NCBI RefSeq assembly: GCF_037935975.1
Contig: NZ_CP149817.1
Span: forward strand, 4,526,001 to 4,590,000
Direction of reading: 5' to 3'
Origin: Teredinibacter turnerae
GTDB taxonomy: Bacteria > Pseudomonadota > Gammaproteobacteria > Pseudomonadales > Cellvibrionaceae
Length of the DNA: 64,000 bases
Part shown: in pieces, positions 37,648-48,393 of the stretch
How positions within the stretch are numbered: the first letter of the stretch is position 1
Layout of the letters: each line of letters starts with the position of its first letter
Made by a program: the position numbers and the translations under genes
Notes under the pieces: model-generated
Databases searched by the model: none
What the model was told of the DNA's origin: nothing
The model's input: the letters and a program-made list of their open reading frames with translations, nothing else

Positions 37648-39306
37648 TTAACGCAACGCTTTTTTCGCTTTTTCAGCCAATCCGGCGGCGTAATTCATAA
37701 TGTGGAAAATCACATTTTGCTCATTGCTACCGGATACGAGCTCCGCCCCTGGCCCGCGAGCAAAAATAGCGACATCCTCACCCCCGTGGGTTTCTGCATT
37801 GAGTGGCACCAGGCTTTCCTGATGAAACCCCGGGTCTTGTGTGTTCACCTTCTCCAGGTTTTTTCGGCCAGCGTTTACCGGAGCTGCGTAACGGGAGTCC
37901 GCGTCTCGCTCTCCTTCATCAAACGCAAACCCCCGTCCATTCAGGTAGCCCACTGTGGTGTACGGCAGTTTATTTACGTCACGGGCGTAATCACCATCGG
38001 CTTTGGGTTTGGACTTACCAAGAATCGGGTTGCCGCGCGCAGAATAGCCCGCCATAACAAAAACGTGGCTATGGTCCGCAGTAACAATAATCAGCGTGTC
38101 TTTGGGGTCCGTCCGCTCGGCCGCCAACGCCACAGCATCCGATAACGCGACGGTGTCCTGCAGTGCGTTATACGCATTACTCGCATGATGTGCATGGTCA
38201 ATACGGCCAGCCTCCACCACTAACATATAGCCGGATTTATGCTTGCTCAGCACCTCCAGCGCGGCATCAGTCATCTGCGCTAACGAAGGTTGCTGCGCCG
38301 CCGCGTCTTCGTGCAGGCGTTGACTTTCATAGGCCATATGGGAGCTGCTGAACAATCCGAGCACAGGCCCCTGGGGATTTTTGACTGCCTGCTGAAGACT
38401 TTCTGCGTCTGATACAAATGCACCGCCGGGGTTGCTCTGTCGCCACTCTGCCACCAGGTTACGGCCATCTTTACGTTTACCGACAAACTGTTTGCCATTC
38501 ATCGCCACCGGCGTTTCCGGGAAAAAATTGCGTGCGCCGCCGCCGAGAATAATTTCCGGTCCATCGATTGTGGGCGCTTTACCCTTTTTACCCGCCAGCT
38601 GCTGCGCCAACTGGTTCAGGCTCGGCGTAAACCCGGTCAACTGCGCGGCAATATCCTCGCATCCAGCCGCTTTGGCTGCCGCTGGCATTTCTGCATCATT
38701 TTCCCAATCCCGGTCAGATGAAGTCGCATAGGTCGCGCCGGGAGTCGCATGGGTAATACGCGCAGTGGACACCACACCCGTCGCCATTCCCGCAAGCTCA
38801 GCCAATTCAACCGCAGACACCAACGAGTGATCGTACTGGCCACGGCAAGCGCTGCGGCTGACTTCCTCACTGACACTCAACATTCCAGCTCGACTCTTCA
38901 CGCCCGTGATCAGCGCCGTCATGGTGCCTGCCGAGTCTGGCGTTTGCATATCAGTGTTGTAGGTTCTCGACAAGCCAGTGTAGGGGAACTCGTCGAACGC
39001 GAGGTTGAACTCCTCGCCAGGCTGCCCCTGCAATTGCCCCGCAAAAATACGCGCGGCAGTTACCGTACTCACGCCCATACCATCGCCAATAAACAGAATC
39101 ACATTTTTAGCTTTGCCGCGGCTGCGATCGTGCATCACCGCCCGCTTTTTCTCAATCGCGTTGGCGCCATCGCTATACCACTGACGGGCTTCACCGGTAT
39201 ATTGTAAAAAATCGGCATCCGATAACTTCGCGGCCAGCACACTGGAAGCCGCGCTGCTACCGATCAGCGCCAACAAGATCGTGTTCAAATAACAGTTACG
39301 AATCAT
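37648..39306 (-). CDS. phoA: Alkaline phosphatase
   Basis: A 552-residue periplasmic phosphomonoesterase. A signal peptide ends near SVLA-AK; ATG 39306 is preferred to GTG 39315. The metal-binding start NVILFIGDGMG is followed by TPDSAGTMTAL with nucleophile Ser125, then VEAGRIDHAHHASN and VTADHSHVF, which carry the zinc-binding Asp and His residues. The length and an added NILGK-type segment suit the larger gammaproteobacterial forms rather than E. coli PhoA. It releases phosphate from organic esters. It lies next to the OlsF-like gene. I looked for a Pho box upstream and found none with the right spacing. Confidence 0.93.
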   Translation of the reverse strand: MIRNCYLNTILLALIGSSAASSVLAAKLSDADFLQYTGEARQWYSDGANAIEKKRAVMHDRSRGKAKNVILFIGDGMGVSTVTAARIFAGQLQGQPGEEFNLAFDEFPYTGLSRTYNTDMQTPDSAGTMTALITGVKSRAGMLSVSEEVSRSACRGQYDHSLVSAVELAELAGMATGVVSTARITHATPGATYATSSDRDWENDAEMPAAAKAAGCEDIAAQLTGFTPSLNQLAQQLAGKKGKAPTIDGPEIILGGGARNFFPETPVAMNGKQFVGKRKDGRNLVAEWRQSNPGGAFVSDAESLQQAVKNPQGPVLGLFSSSHMAYESQRLHEDAAAQQPSLAQMTDAALEVLSKHKSGYMLVVEAGRIDHAHHASNAYNALQDTVALSDAVALAAERTDPKDTLIIVTADHSHVFVMAGYSARGNPILGKSKPKADGDYARDVNKLPYTTVGYLNGRGFAFDEGERDADSRYAAPVNAGRKNLEKVNTQDPGFHQESLVPLNAETHGGEDVAIFARGPGAELVSGSNEQNVIFHIMNYAAGLAEKAKKALR

Positions 39307-40735
<1,429 letters not shown>

Positions 40736-40736
40736 G

Positions 40737-41843
40737 CTACTCCTGGTACCAATCGCCACTGGCGGTGCGGCGGATAAACAGTTGCGAAAACCAGTAAAAG
40801 CGATCACCTCCAGCATGTGCGGTGCAGTTGTAGCGACTGCGCCCAACCGGTAGCGGTTTATCGGCTTGTGCACTGAAACGGCCACCTTTGCCTTTCACCG
40901 AAATCGCGCCCTGACCGGAGGCAAAGCATTGAATAGGCCCAATATGGCCGAGAATGGGCGAACTGAGTTCGAGTATCGGCCGTCCTTCATCAGCGGGTAG
41001 CTCAGGCTCATGCAGTTGGCGCCCCTTTGAATCACGCACTACCGTTTTCAGCTTCACAAAAGGGACAGAGGCCACTTTGGTACCAAACTGTTCCATAGCG
41101 CTGTAACTGCCTCCCATCGGAAATCGCGGGATCAACTGCATATTACCATCCGCTGCAACCGGGCCGGACTGCTGTCCGAATGCCAGGTATCCTTCTCGTT
41201 TAAGTAGCGCGAGCAACTCGCTGTCGTATTCGCCAAAAGGGTAGGCAAAGAATTTGGGCGCTGAACCAATTTCCTTCTTGATACGCCCCTGTGCAAAGGT
41301 AATTTCCTTCAGCCGGCGCTCGTTAAAAACCGTGCGCGACTCATTTGCCCGACGCCGGATAAGATGGCTGTGACTATCGGTGTGGTTCGCAATAGTCACA
41401 CCGCTTTTATGTAATTCTTTGAGTTGCTCCCACGACATAAACAAGGGGTTTTTTTCATCGTGAGGCTCGCTGTTTACAAATACCGCAAACGGCCAATCGT
41501 GCTTTTTTAGCAGCGGCCAGGCGGTGTCATAAATGGATTTGTAGCCGTCATCAAAAGTAATAACAACGGTTTTCTGCGGCAAACTTTTACCATTGGCTGC
41601 CGCATCCAAAAGCTTCTGTAACTCTACCAGGGAAACCACGCGATAATTGTGCTTGGCTAGGTAGTCCAGATGCTGCTCAAACAGTGCGGGTGAGGTACTG
41701 GTCGAAGGTGGTGTAGCATCATCAATATGGTGATATTGCAAAACCACCAGAGCATGACTGGCCTGCGCCCAACCAAGCGCGACTGCAGCCACTAAGCACA
41801 GCCCTGCTTGTTTCCAAAGACCCACCTGCAACCAAGTCCGCAT
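40737..41843 (-). CDS. Secreted polysaccharide deacetylase (NodB family)
   Basis: A 368-residue protein with a Sec signal peptide cut near ASHA-L. ATG 41843 has GGGAGA nine bases before it. The NodB domain (about 30-260) shows VLQYHHI, TFDDGYKS (catalytic Asp and metal Asp) and NHTDSHSH (metal His residues), with the FAYPFGEYD motif. A C-terminal beta region of about 100 residues has a Cys pair and no named family. It is likely to remove acetyl or formyl groups from a glycan such as PgaB-type polymers, chitin oligomers or murein. The substrate cannot be told from sequence. Confidence 0.87.
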   Translation of the reverse strand: MRTWLQVGLWKQAGLCLVAAVALGWAQASHALVVLQYHHIDDATPPSTSTSPALFEQHLDYLAKHNYRVVSLVELQKLLDAAANGKSLPQKTVVITFDDGYKSIYDTAWPLLKKHDWPFAVFVNSEPHDEKNPLFMSWEQLKELHKSGVTIANHTDSHSHLIRRRANESRTVFNERRLKEITFAQGRIKKEIGSAPKFFAYPFGEYDSELLALLKREGYLAFGQQSGPVAADGNMQLIPRFPMGGSYSAMEQFGTKVASVPFVKLKTVVRDSKGRQLHEPELPADEGRPILELSSPILGHIGPIQCFASGQGAISVKGKGGRFSAQADKPLPVGRSRYNCTAHAGGDRFYWFSQLFIRRTASGDWYQE

Positions 41844-42075
41844 GTATAAATTCTCCCGCAAATCAATTTATCCAAAATATTTTAAAAGCCCGCCAATACG
41901 CAAACCGCAGAAAAAACACCTGATACACCGGAGTTTATCCGCAAATGCCTTTTGCATTGCTTCAGCGGTTAAACCTCACAGGCCGTGCAGAACTCTGCTC
42001 ATATCTCGGCGATGTTTAAAACGTTAATACCTGTGACATTCGCAGACGTGAAATGACTCCACAGCGCACATGTTT

Positions 42076-42342
42076 TAGGGCCTGTTAACACTAATTCAAT
42101 TCGCTCTGCTGGAGCCTGTATTTTCAGGATGAAAGGCATTTTTGGCGTTGTTTAGCGGGCTAAACGAGCGAAAAATAACGCATCAGCCTGGAAATACAGG
42201 CCCAGCCCTGCGGGTTGCGGCTAAAATCCCGCTCTCAGCGTTGTTTATCGCTCATTTGGAATAACCAAACCATGCTCCAAACGCCTTGATAGCGAAATTT
42301 TAGCCGCAACAGAATGAATCGAATTAGTGTTAACAGGCCCTA
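42076..42342. mobile_element. MITE-like element with terminal inverted repeats and TA target duplication
   Basis: The ends GGGCCTGTTAACACTAATT (left, from 42078) and its reverse complement (right, to 42340) form inverted repeats that pair over about 32 bases with three or four mismatches. TA flanks both ends, as expected for IS630/Tc1-type insertion. The 263-bp body has no gene but contains nested inverted repeats (for example GCCTGTATTT with AAATACAGGC, and TTGCGGCTAAAAT with ATTTTAGCCGCAA), so its RNA would be highly folded. It sits four bases beyond the stop of the WYL regulator gene. Confidence 0.78.
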
Positions 42343-42346
42343 GCCT

Positions 42347-43084
42347 CTAATCACCCGGATGTGTACCGAGGGAGTCGTTGGCGTTGGTCATATGCTCGTC
42401 GTAACGCTGGCGTTGCAGCGCCAGATAATGGTCCAGCGAACAGCTGGCATGGCAGGCAAAATTTTCCGCTAACAATTCAAAACGGCGGATTCTGTCCAGC
42501 CTAAATGCGCGGTAGGCAAGACGCAATTCGCACCAACCGACCAATGTCCAGGTAGCCCCCCAAAAAAACAATCCCAGGGGTAAAACACTACGGTGTGACA
42601 GTTGAGCCTGCGCATCCTCGTAGTCGATTGCAATTTTCTGCTGACCCCGGATAGCCGCCCGAATTTGCTCACTGTGAACAGAAACACTGAGCTGCTGTTG
42701 GTAGTCCGGCACCTTGATTGCCGAGGTTTCCTCCAACTCACGCAGTTGCGGTGGCAGTACAGCGAGAATCTTGTTGAGCGCACTGCTCGCGGCAGCCGCC
42801 AGCTGGCGATCGCTCCAGGCGCGAATCATCCGCGCCCCAAGCAGCAGAGCTTCCACTTCATCGCGATCAAACATTAATGGGGGTAAATCGAACTGACGCT
42901 GTAACCGGTAGCCAACACCAGCTTCGCCTTCGATCGGTACACCCGACAAACTCAGCGCTTGAATATCGCGATACACCGTGCGCTCAGATACCGCCAGCTG
43001 CTCGGCGATTTGCCTGGCCGTGAGTACCGTACGCCGGTTGCGCAACAAGTTGAGAATCTGGAAAAGTCGTTCTGCTTTACGCAT
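42347..43084 (-). CDS. YafY-type HTH/WYL transcriptional regulator
   Basis: A 245-residue regulator. The N-terminal DeoR-like winged helix (about 1-60) has RQIAEQLAVSERTVYRDIQALSLSG. The middle and C-terminal part is a WYL ligand-sensing domain, with FFWGATWTLVGWCELRLAYRAFRLDRI as its core strand set. ATG 43084. It lies 33 bases downstream of the small gene at 43118 on the same strand, a pairing often seen for YafY regulators and the small enzyme they control. A MITE-like element begins just after its stop. Confidence 0.92.
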   Translation of the reverse strand: MRKAERLFQILNLLRNRRTVLTARQIAEQLAVSERTVYRDIQALSLSGVPIEGEAGVGYRLQRQFDLPPLMFDRDEVEALLLGARMIRAWSDRQLAAAASSALNKILAVLPPQLRELEETSAIKVPDYQQQLSVSVHSEQIRAAIRGQQKIAIDYEDAQAQLSHRSVLPLGLFFWGATWTLVGWCELRLAYRAFRLDRIRRFELLAENFACHASCSLDHYLALQRQRYDEHMTNANDSLGTHPGD

Positions 43085-43117
43085 ATCCAGGGCTGAGTTT
43101 TCCGATTATTGCTGTTT

Positions 43118-43438
43118 TTATGCGACTTCCATCTGCGGATACACCTGAGTCACAATCGTATTCGATTGAAAGCTCACCGTTCGCTCATCGATCAGGCTGA
43201 TAAATGCGTCGAACGCGGGGCTGCTCTCAATACGGTTTCCCCGTGCACGGGCAGCCTCGGAATTCCAGTACATTATATCCTGCCATTGACCACCGTCGAT
43301 CCGCGTCAGGGAGCGATACATAAATCCATCTATCCGCAGCAAGAGCGCGTCCACTTGCGCACTGGCACAGATCAATTGCTCCTCCGACACTCCCTGATTT
43401 AACTCGAACGTGTAAATACTGACCTTACTCTTTTCCAT
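43118..43438 (-). CDS. Small protein, probable dimeric alpha/beta-barrel (ABM-like)
   Basis: A 106-residue cytoplasmic protein. ATG 43438 has AAGGAG seven bases upstream. The pattern strand (VSIYTFELN), helix (EEQLICASAQVDALL), strand (FMYRSLTRIDGGQWQDIMYW) and helix (ARARGNRIESSPAFDAFISLI) fits antibiotic-biosynthesis-monooxygenase-like or EthD-like dimeric barrels. No catalytic residue can be named. It is the first gene of a two-gene operon with the WYL regulator. Confidence 0.75.
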   Translation of the reverse strand: MEKSKVSIYTFELNQGVSEEQLICASAQVDALLLRIDGFMYRSLTRIDGGQWQDIMYWNSEAARARGNRIESSPAFDAFISLIDERTVSFQSNTIVTQVYPQMEVA

Positions 43439-43565
43439 CGCTGACTCCTTGATCAACATAAACTGAATTTCATCGAACTTTGCTCGCGACCAGCCTGGTT
43501 TGCGATGGGTTTAGTGTAATCAAGGGCTCCTGACAACGTCCTGTCAGGAGGTTTGAGGAGCCGCC

Positions 43566-44990
43566 TCAGCTACTCGTTTTTGAAGCCGTTGAGGGTTCAG
43601 GCTCGGTTGTCAGATTATTCATCCAACGGCGCAAGCGAATACGAATCCGCACCGGCATAAACTTCGCCATGTCCTCGACGTACATCAGCAGGTAGATCGC
43701 CAAAAAAGGCAGTTTCAACCACAACACCCCCAGCACGAATAACGGCAGGCCAATACACCAGGTCACGACCGTGTCCATCAACAGGCAAAACCGGTTATCG
43801 CCCCCGGCGCGCAGCACACCCAGGATGCGCAACATGTTCAATACTTTCACCCAAATCAAAAGGGAGAATATTCCCAGGGTATCTGTAAGAAGCGCAGCAG
43901 TGGCCTCGTCCATATTATTAAACACGCCTACAATCAGCGGACGGCAGATGAATACGCCCAGACTGAACAACAGAGCGACGGATAGTGTAAGGCGGTCGAA
44001 GAAGCGGTAGAGCCGCCATGCGTCGTCGTTGCGAGACCCTCCAAGCGCTCGCCCGATCATTACCGCAGACGCATTCGCAAGCCCGATAAACAGGGCAAAA
44101 AAGAGGCTCTCGATCGGCACGATCACGCCCATGACCGCCAATGCATCGGTGCCCGCGTAACCCGTAAGTATGTGGTAAGTGGCGTTACCCACCCCCCACA
44201 CCACATGGTTAACAATGATCGGCGCGGCAAAATTGAAATACCGCATAAACACCTTGCGGTTTAGCGCCTCGGCAAAATGCGTAATCCGCAACCCAAACCC
44301 GTGACCACTCAGGTACACCCAGCACAGTATTCCCGTCAGCTGAAGTACCCGCGACAGTAATGTTGCCCAGGCCGCACCTGCAACTCCCAGGGCCGGAAAT
44401 CCGCCATTGCCGAAGATCAGCAAGTAGTTGAGAACCACGTTCAACACCGCGGCGATAGCGGCCATTACCAGCGGTACACCGGTATTGCCCAACGCCCGCA
44501 AACCAGCCTCAAAAATTACGATGATCTGGGTCGAGAGCAGAACTAACGCAGTAATTTGCAGGTAGGTTGCGGTGAGCGCAACCACCTCCGGATCCGGGTT
44601 GATCAGACTCACCCAGAAGGGACTGAGAAATCCAAACGCCAGCGTAAATGGCACCATCACAGCAGTGCCAAACATCAAGGTCAGCGCCAGTGTGCGCTGA
44701 CAGGAACGAAAATCGTCCGCCCCGGAATACTGTGCCACCAGTACGCTGCAACCCGCGCCTATACCTGCCATTAACACCAGCAGCAGAAATTGCAGCTTGG
44801 CGGCCAGACCCACGGCGGCAATCGCCGTAGGTCCGAGCCCGCCAACCATGATCACATCTGCCATACCCAGCAGAGATTGAAGCACCATTTGCGCCGCAAC
44901 CGGCAGCGCGAGGGCCGCAACCCGAAGCCAGAAAGCACGATTGTTTAAGCCTGTTGAAACGGAACTAGAGGTGGAGTTTGTTGTTGCCAT
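43566..44990 (-). CDS. MATE family multidrug efflux transporter
   Basis: A 474-residue inner-membrane protein with twelve predicted helices in two halves, beginning WLRVAALALPVAAQMVLQSLLGMADVIMVGGLGPTA, a typical MATE start. It should export cationic drugs or metabolites using Na+ or H+. ATG 44990 is chosen because the 49 residues added by the longer frame are basic and non-homologous in character. It is divergent from an AraC regulator, with about 160 bases between, so that regulator may control it. Confidence 0.92.
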   Translation of the reverse strand: MATTNSTSSSVSTGLNNRAFWLRVAALALPVAAQMVLQSLLGMADVIMVGGLGPTAIAAVGLAAKLQFLLLVLMAGIGAGCSVLVAQYSGADDFRSCQRTLALTLMFGTAVMVPFTLAFGFLSPFWVSLINPDPEVVALTATYLQITALVLLSTQIIVIFEAGLRALGNTGVPLVMAAIAAVLNVVLNYLLIFGNGGFPALGVAGAAWATLLSRVLQLTGILCWVYLSGHGFGLRITHFAEALNRKVFMRYFNFAAPIIVNHVVWGVGNATYHILTGYAGTDALAVMGVIVPIESLFFALFIGLANASAVMIGRALGGSRNDDAWRLYRFFDRLTLSVALLFSLGVFICRPLIVGVFNNMDEATAALLTDTLGIFSLLIWVKVLNMLRILGVLRAGGDNRFCLLMDTVVTWCIGLPLFVLGVLWLKLPFLAIYLLMYVEDMAKFMPVRIRIRLRRWMNNLTTEPEPSTASKTSS

Positions 44991-45151
44991 CGAGATACCG
45001 CACTCAATGTTGTACCGGCGTACCGGGGTGGAAAAACGCCGTCGAGCGACCCTGAAAACTGGCCGCATTGTAGGTGCTTTCCGCCTGTGGGAATATGGGT
45101 TAAGCTCGCATCTTCCATGTGCATTCCTATCATTCAACAGGAGTCAGGAGA

Positions 45152-46024
45152 TTGGAGCAAAATTGGGAAGACCGCCTGGAACTTGGCCCTGATTGTTACG
45201 AGCGGTTCGTAGACCAGCAACGGGTACCCACGCTCAAGGCGCTAAATGTAGCGATCGCCGGAATATCCCAATTGCGGGGCGACTATTGTGTGGCCCGCAA
45301 GAAGCCTGATTATCACACCATTCTGTTTACTCTGGAGGGTGAAGGTGAATTGCACACCCATAAGGGCAGAACTCTCATACCTGCAAACACCCTGACCCTG
45401 CTTCCCGCCAGCCACCCCTTTTTGATTACCCTGAGTCGAGAACACTGGGCCACCACCTGGTTTTGCCTGGAAGATACGGCGCATTGGTCCCACTTGCGGC
45501 AGCCGGACGCCTCGGTGCGCTACAGCTCCGAGGCAGCGGCGCTCTACTACCTTTTGGGACACCTCTATTACGAGAACGACCCAGGCATGCAAACCACGCC
45601 TTTGTCTCACCTGAGCCACTACTTACACAACGCGCTGGGAAATAACCGCCAAAGCGACCACCTCAGTGAACCGGAGCGCCGCCTGGAGCAGTTGTTTGGC
45701 GACATTCAGCAGCAGCTGCACGTCAATTGGACCATCGAGCGCATGGCGGAACGGGTGCACTACTCGCCGTCACATTTTCATCGCTTATGCCAACAACAAG
45801 TAAACCGCAGTCCAATCCAGCAGCTCATTCACTTGCGTATGGAACGGGCAAAACAATTGTTATCCGACACGCATTGGTCGCTCAACCAGATTGCCAGCGC
45901 CGTCGGCTACAGTGATGTTTTCAACTTCTCAAACAGATTCAAAAAATCCACCGGAGTATCGCCCTCTCAGTTTCGAGCCTCCCCCGGTCGCTGTTCCAGC
46001 GAGCAATCAATGCCCCCTGTGTGA
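45152..46024 (+). CDS. AraC family transcriptional regulator
   Basis: A 290-residue regulator. An N-terminal cupin-like ligand domain (about 30-150) precedes the two helix-turn-helix units at the C-terminus (about 190-285), including NQIASAVGYSDVFNFSNRFKKSTGVSPSQFR. TTG 45152 is preferred, with AGGAG eight bases upstream; GTG 45119 is the alternative. It is divergent from the MATE gene and lies 100 bases before the radical SAM gene, so either could be its target. The ligand is unknown; the cupin type suggests a sugar or small metabolite. Confidence 0.9.
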   Translation: MEQNWEDRLELGPDCYERFVDQQRVPTLKALNVAIAGISQLRGDYCVARKKPDYHTILFTLEGEGELHTHKGRTLIPANTLTLLPASHPFLITLSREHWATTWFCLEDTAHWSHLRQPDASVRYSSEAAALYYLLGHLYYENDPGMQTTPLSHLSHYLHNALGNNRQSDHLSEPERRLEQLFGDIQQQLHVNWTIERMAERVHYSPSHFHRLCQQQVNRSPIQQLIHLRMERAKQLLSDTHWSLNQIASAVGYSDVFNFSNRFKKSTGVSPSQFRASPGRCSSEQSMPPV

Positions 46025-46123
46025 ACGCCTCTTATAAACTAGAGTTATAAAGACTACAGACGACAACCCCCTGCGTTGGCGTTTGGATTGCTTCCGACGA
46101 AAAAAACATCAGGAGGCCCGCGC

Positions 46124-47590
46124 ATGAAGGCGCTAATTGTGGATTTGAATAACTTTTCTCGCTACCCCACCTTATCGGTTGGCTATCTTTCAGCGATCTT
46201 AAAAGCTGCCGATATCGAAGTCGAAACACTCTCCCCCCTGTTCTTTGGTGTGCACGGCTTTCCGCGCCGCACACGGGAACCTGCGGGGCTACACATGTTA
46301 AAAATCGCCAATCATATCGGCGCTACCAGTAGCAACCCACTTATCGGCAAACTGCACACATTTGCCAAACGCCTGGGTGGCGGCACCCCCGTTGACGACA
46401 CAGCAGTTATTGTCGATTCGTTTAACAAAATGCTCAAAAGCGATATTGATATCGTCCTGGTCTCCGCTTACACCATGTACTTTTCGGCAACCAAAAAAAT
46501 TGCCGAGATTTGCGCGCAGCGAAATACGCCGCTGTTAGTGGGAGGTAACATGTTTGTGGTACCGGACATTGCCCGCACCTGGGCAGATATTCAAGGTGTG
46601 ACGGCGGTATTTGCCGGCGAGCCCGAGAAAATTCTTGTACAGCTGGTCAGCGACATCGGTGCCGGTAAATCTGTCACCGGTTGCCCGGGGATAACCACAC
46701 GCGACAGCATCGCACCGCCAGCACCGCCGCTGCAAAACCTCGACGACGTTCCGTTTCCGGATTTTTCCGCCTTTCCGTGGGAATGCTACCCCAACAGAAT
46801 CGTACCGATCATGACGGGCCGGGGCTGTGAATGGGCGCGCTGCACCTTCTGCTCCGACGTCCTAACCAGCGCAGGGCGTCAGTATCGCAGCCGCAGCCTC
46901 GCCAATGTACTCGCGGAAATTCGTTACCAAAGAGAAAAACACAATGTCGATCTGTTTGTTTTCCTGGACCTCAAGCTGAATTCAGACGTGGAACTATGGC
47001 GCGGCCTGGCACGCGAGATTCCCCGGGTGGCGCCAGGAATCAAGTGGACTGCGTCGGTACACGTTGACTCCCGCAAGGACAACGGTCTCAGCCGGGAGGA
47101 TCTGCAGGCAGCCGCAGACGCTGGTTTGGCCCGCATCACCTGTGGCTTGGAATCTGGCAGCCAGGACATACTTAACTCGATGAAGAAAGGTGTAAAGCTG
47201 GATCGTCTCTCACAGTTTATCCGCGACGCTCACGCCGCCAACCTGAGCGTGCGACTCACCAGTATCATTGGCGATCCGGAAGAAGAAGCCAGGGATATCG
47301 ACGCAACCACGCGGTTTTTGAACAGCCACGCCGATGAGGTGGAAAGAGTCGTTGTTAATCGCTTCGCGCTCGCACCAAATACGCCGGCCACCAACCAGCT
47401 CGCAGCAACGGAAACCGATTTTATTTCGCTTCTGGACCTGGACAAAACAAGTTCGCTCATTCCACACACCAATAAGCGGTTTGGTGAATTCCGCCACATC
47501 AGAGCGGTTTATCGCCTGCTTCGAATAGCAAACCAAATCAACCGAAAACCTTTAATCGCGCACGCAGCGCCATTTGAAGGGGCCTTCTAA
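46124..47590 (+). CDS. Orphan B12-binding-like radical SAM protein
   Basis: A 488-residue protein. ATG 46124 has a perfect AGGAGG eight bases before it. The N-terminal part (about 1-190) resembles a cobalamin-binding Rossmann domain, with a VLVSAYTMYFSATKKIAEIC...LLVGGN pattern, but lacks an obvious DxHxxG. The radical SAM core begins with GRGCEWARCTFCSD: Cys235, Cys240 and Cys243, spaced CX4CX2C rather than the usual CX3CX2C. The LESGSQDILNSMKKG block is the usual fourth-strand region. The reaction is unknown. No biosynthetic or precursor-peptide gene is adjacent; the upstream AraC gene is the only candidate partner. Confidence 0.8.
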   Translation: MKALIVDLNNFSRYPTLSVGYLSAILKAADIEVETLSPLFFGVHGFPRRTREPAGLHMLKIANHIGATSSNPLIGKLHTFAKRLGGGTPVDDTAVIVDSFNKMLKSDIDIVLVSAYTMYFSATKKIAEICAQRNTPLLVGGNMFVVPDIARTWADIQGVTAVFAGEPEKILVQLVSDIGAGKSVTGCPGITTRDSIAPPAPPLQNLDDVPFPDFSAFPWECYPNRIVPIMTGRGCEWARCTFCSDVLTSAGRQYRSRSLANVLAEIRYQREKHNVDLFVFLDLKLNSDVELWRGLAREIPRVAPGIKWTASVHVDSRKDNGLSREDLQAAADAGLARITCGLESGSQDILNSMKKGVKLDRLSQFIRDAHAANLSVRLTSIIGDPEEEARDIDATTRFLNSHADEVERVVVNRFALAPNTPATNQLAATETDFISLLDLDKTSSLIPHTNKRFGEFRHIRAVYRLLRIANQINRKPLIAHAAPFEGAF

Positions 47591-47654
47591 CAGGTTTGGA
47601 AGGCGCCTATAAACTGGGTATGATGGCGGGCGTTCAAACTTTGGAAAACTTATC

Positions 47655-48140
47655 ATGCACGTAGAAAAAGATCGCGTTGTCTCCTTTCACTACAGCCTTA
47701 GAGAAGTTGGCGGCGACCCCATAGAAGATAATAAAGGTGCAGTCCCTATGGCCTATCTGCATGGGCATGGCAACCTGTTGCCTGCTCTGGAAGCAGAAAT
47801 GGAAGGTATGGCAGAAGGCGAAACCCGCGTCATCAGTCTGCCGCCAGAAAAAGCGTATGGCTTGCGTAATGAAGATGCGATACAAAAGGTACCGGTGAAG
47901 CACTTGATCGGCACCTACAAGCGCTTGATGCCCAAAATGATCGTACGCGTTAACACCAACAAGGGCGAGCGCAATGCGAGCGTTATCAAAGCGGGCAAAT
48001 TTATGGTTGAGCTGGACATGAACCACCCGTTCGCCGGCGTTGCGCTGGAGTTTACGGTGGAGGTTCTGAATATTCGTGAAGCTCAAGCAGAGGAAATTGC
48101 GCACGGACACGCACACGGGGACGGTGGTCATCACCACTAG
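47655..48140 (+). CDS. SlyD-like FKBP-type peptidyl-prolyl isomerase
   Basis: A 161-residue cytoplasmic chaperone and prolyl isomerase. The FKBP part surrounds an inserted IF chaperone domain (about 70-125): VVSFHYSLRE, YLHGHGNLLPALEAEMEGM and LDMNHPFAGVALEFTVEVL are the family blocks. A His-rich tail (GHAHGHAHGDGGHHH-like) could bind nickel. It has its own terminator. Confidence 0.93.
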   Translation: MHVEKDRVVSFHYSLREVGGDPIEDNKGAVPMAYLHGHGNLLPALEAEMEGMAEGETRVISLPPEKAYGLRNEDAIQKVPVKHLIGTYKRLMPKMIVRVNTNKGERNASVIKAGKFMVELDMNHPFAGVALEFTVEVLNIREAQAEEIAHGHAHGDGGHHH

Positions 48141-48177
48141 GTTCTTTGGTCTAAGCCAACCCTGCACCTGGCAAAGC

Positions 48178-48207
48178 AAAACGGCGCATAAAAGCGCCGT
48201 TTTTTAA
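48178..48207 (+). terminator. Rho-independent terminator of the SlyD-like gene
   Basis: ACGGCGC and GCGCCGT pair around ATAAAA, followed by six T, about 40 bases after the stop. Confidence 0.9.
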
Positions 48208-48393
48208 ATTTTTCGCAGTCCGAACTGGCTAGTCTGCCAGACCAATGTGCTTTCGCTGAAAACCCAGCAGGTTCTACTAATTTCGAAATTTCACCTTTAG
48301 CGTACAGGTTCAGCTCTACCAGTTGATGTTTGCAACATGTCAGTATCGATCAGCGCGAAGATCTGCGAGATAAAGCAGACTAAAACCAACTAA

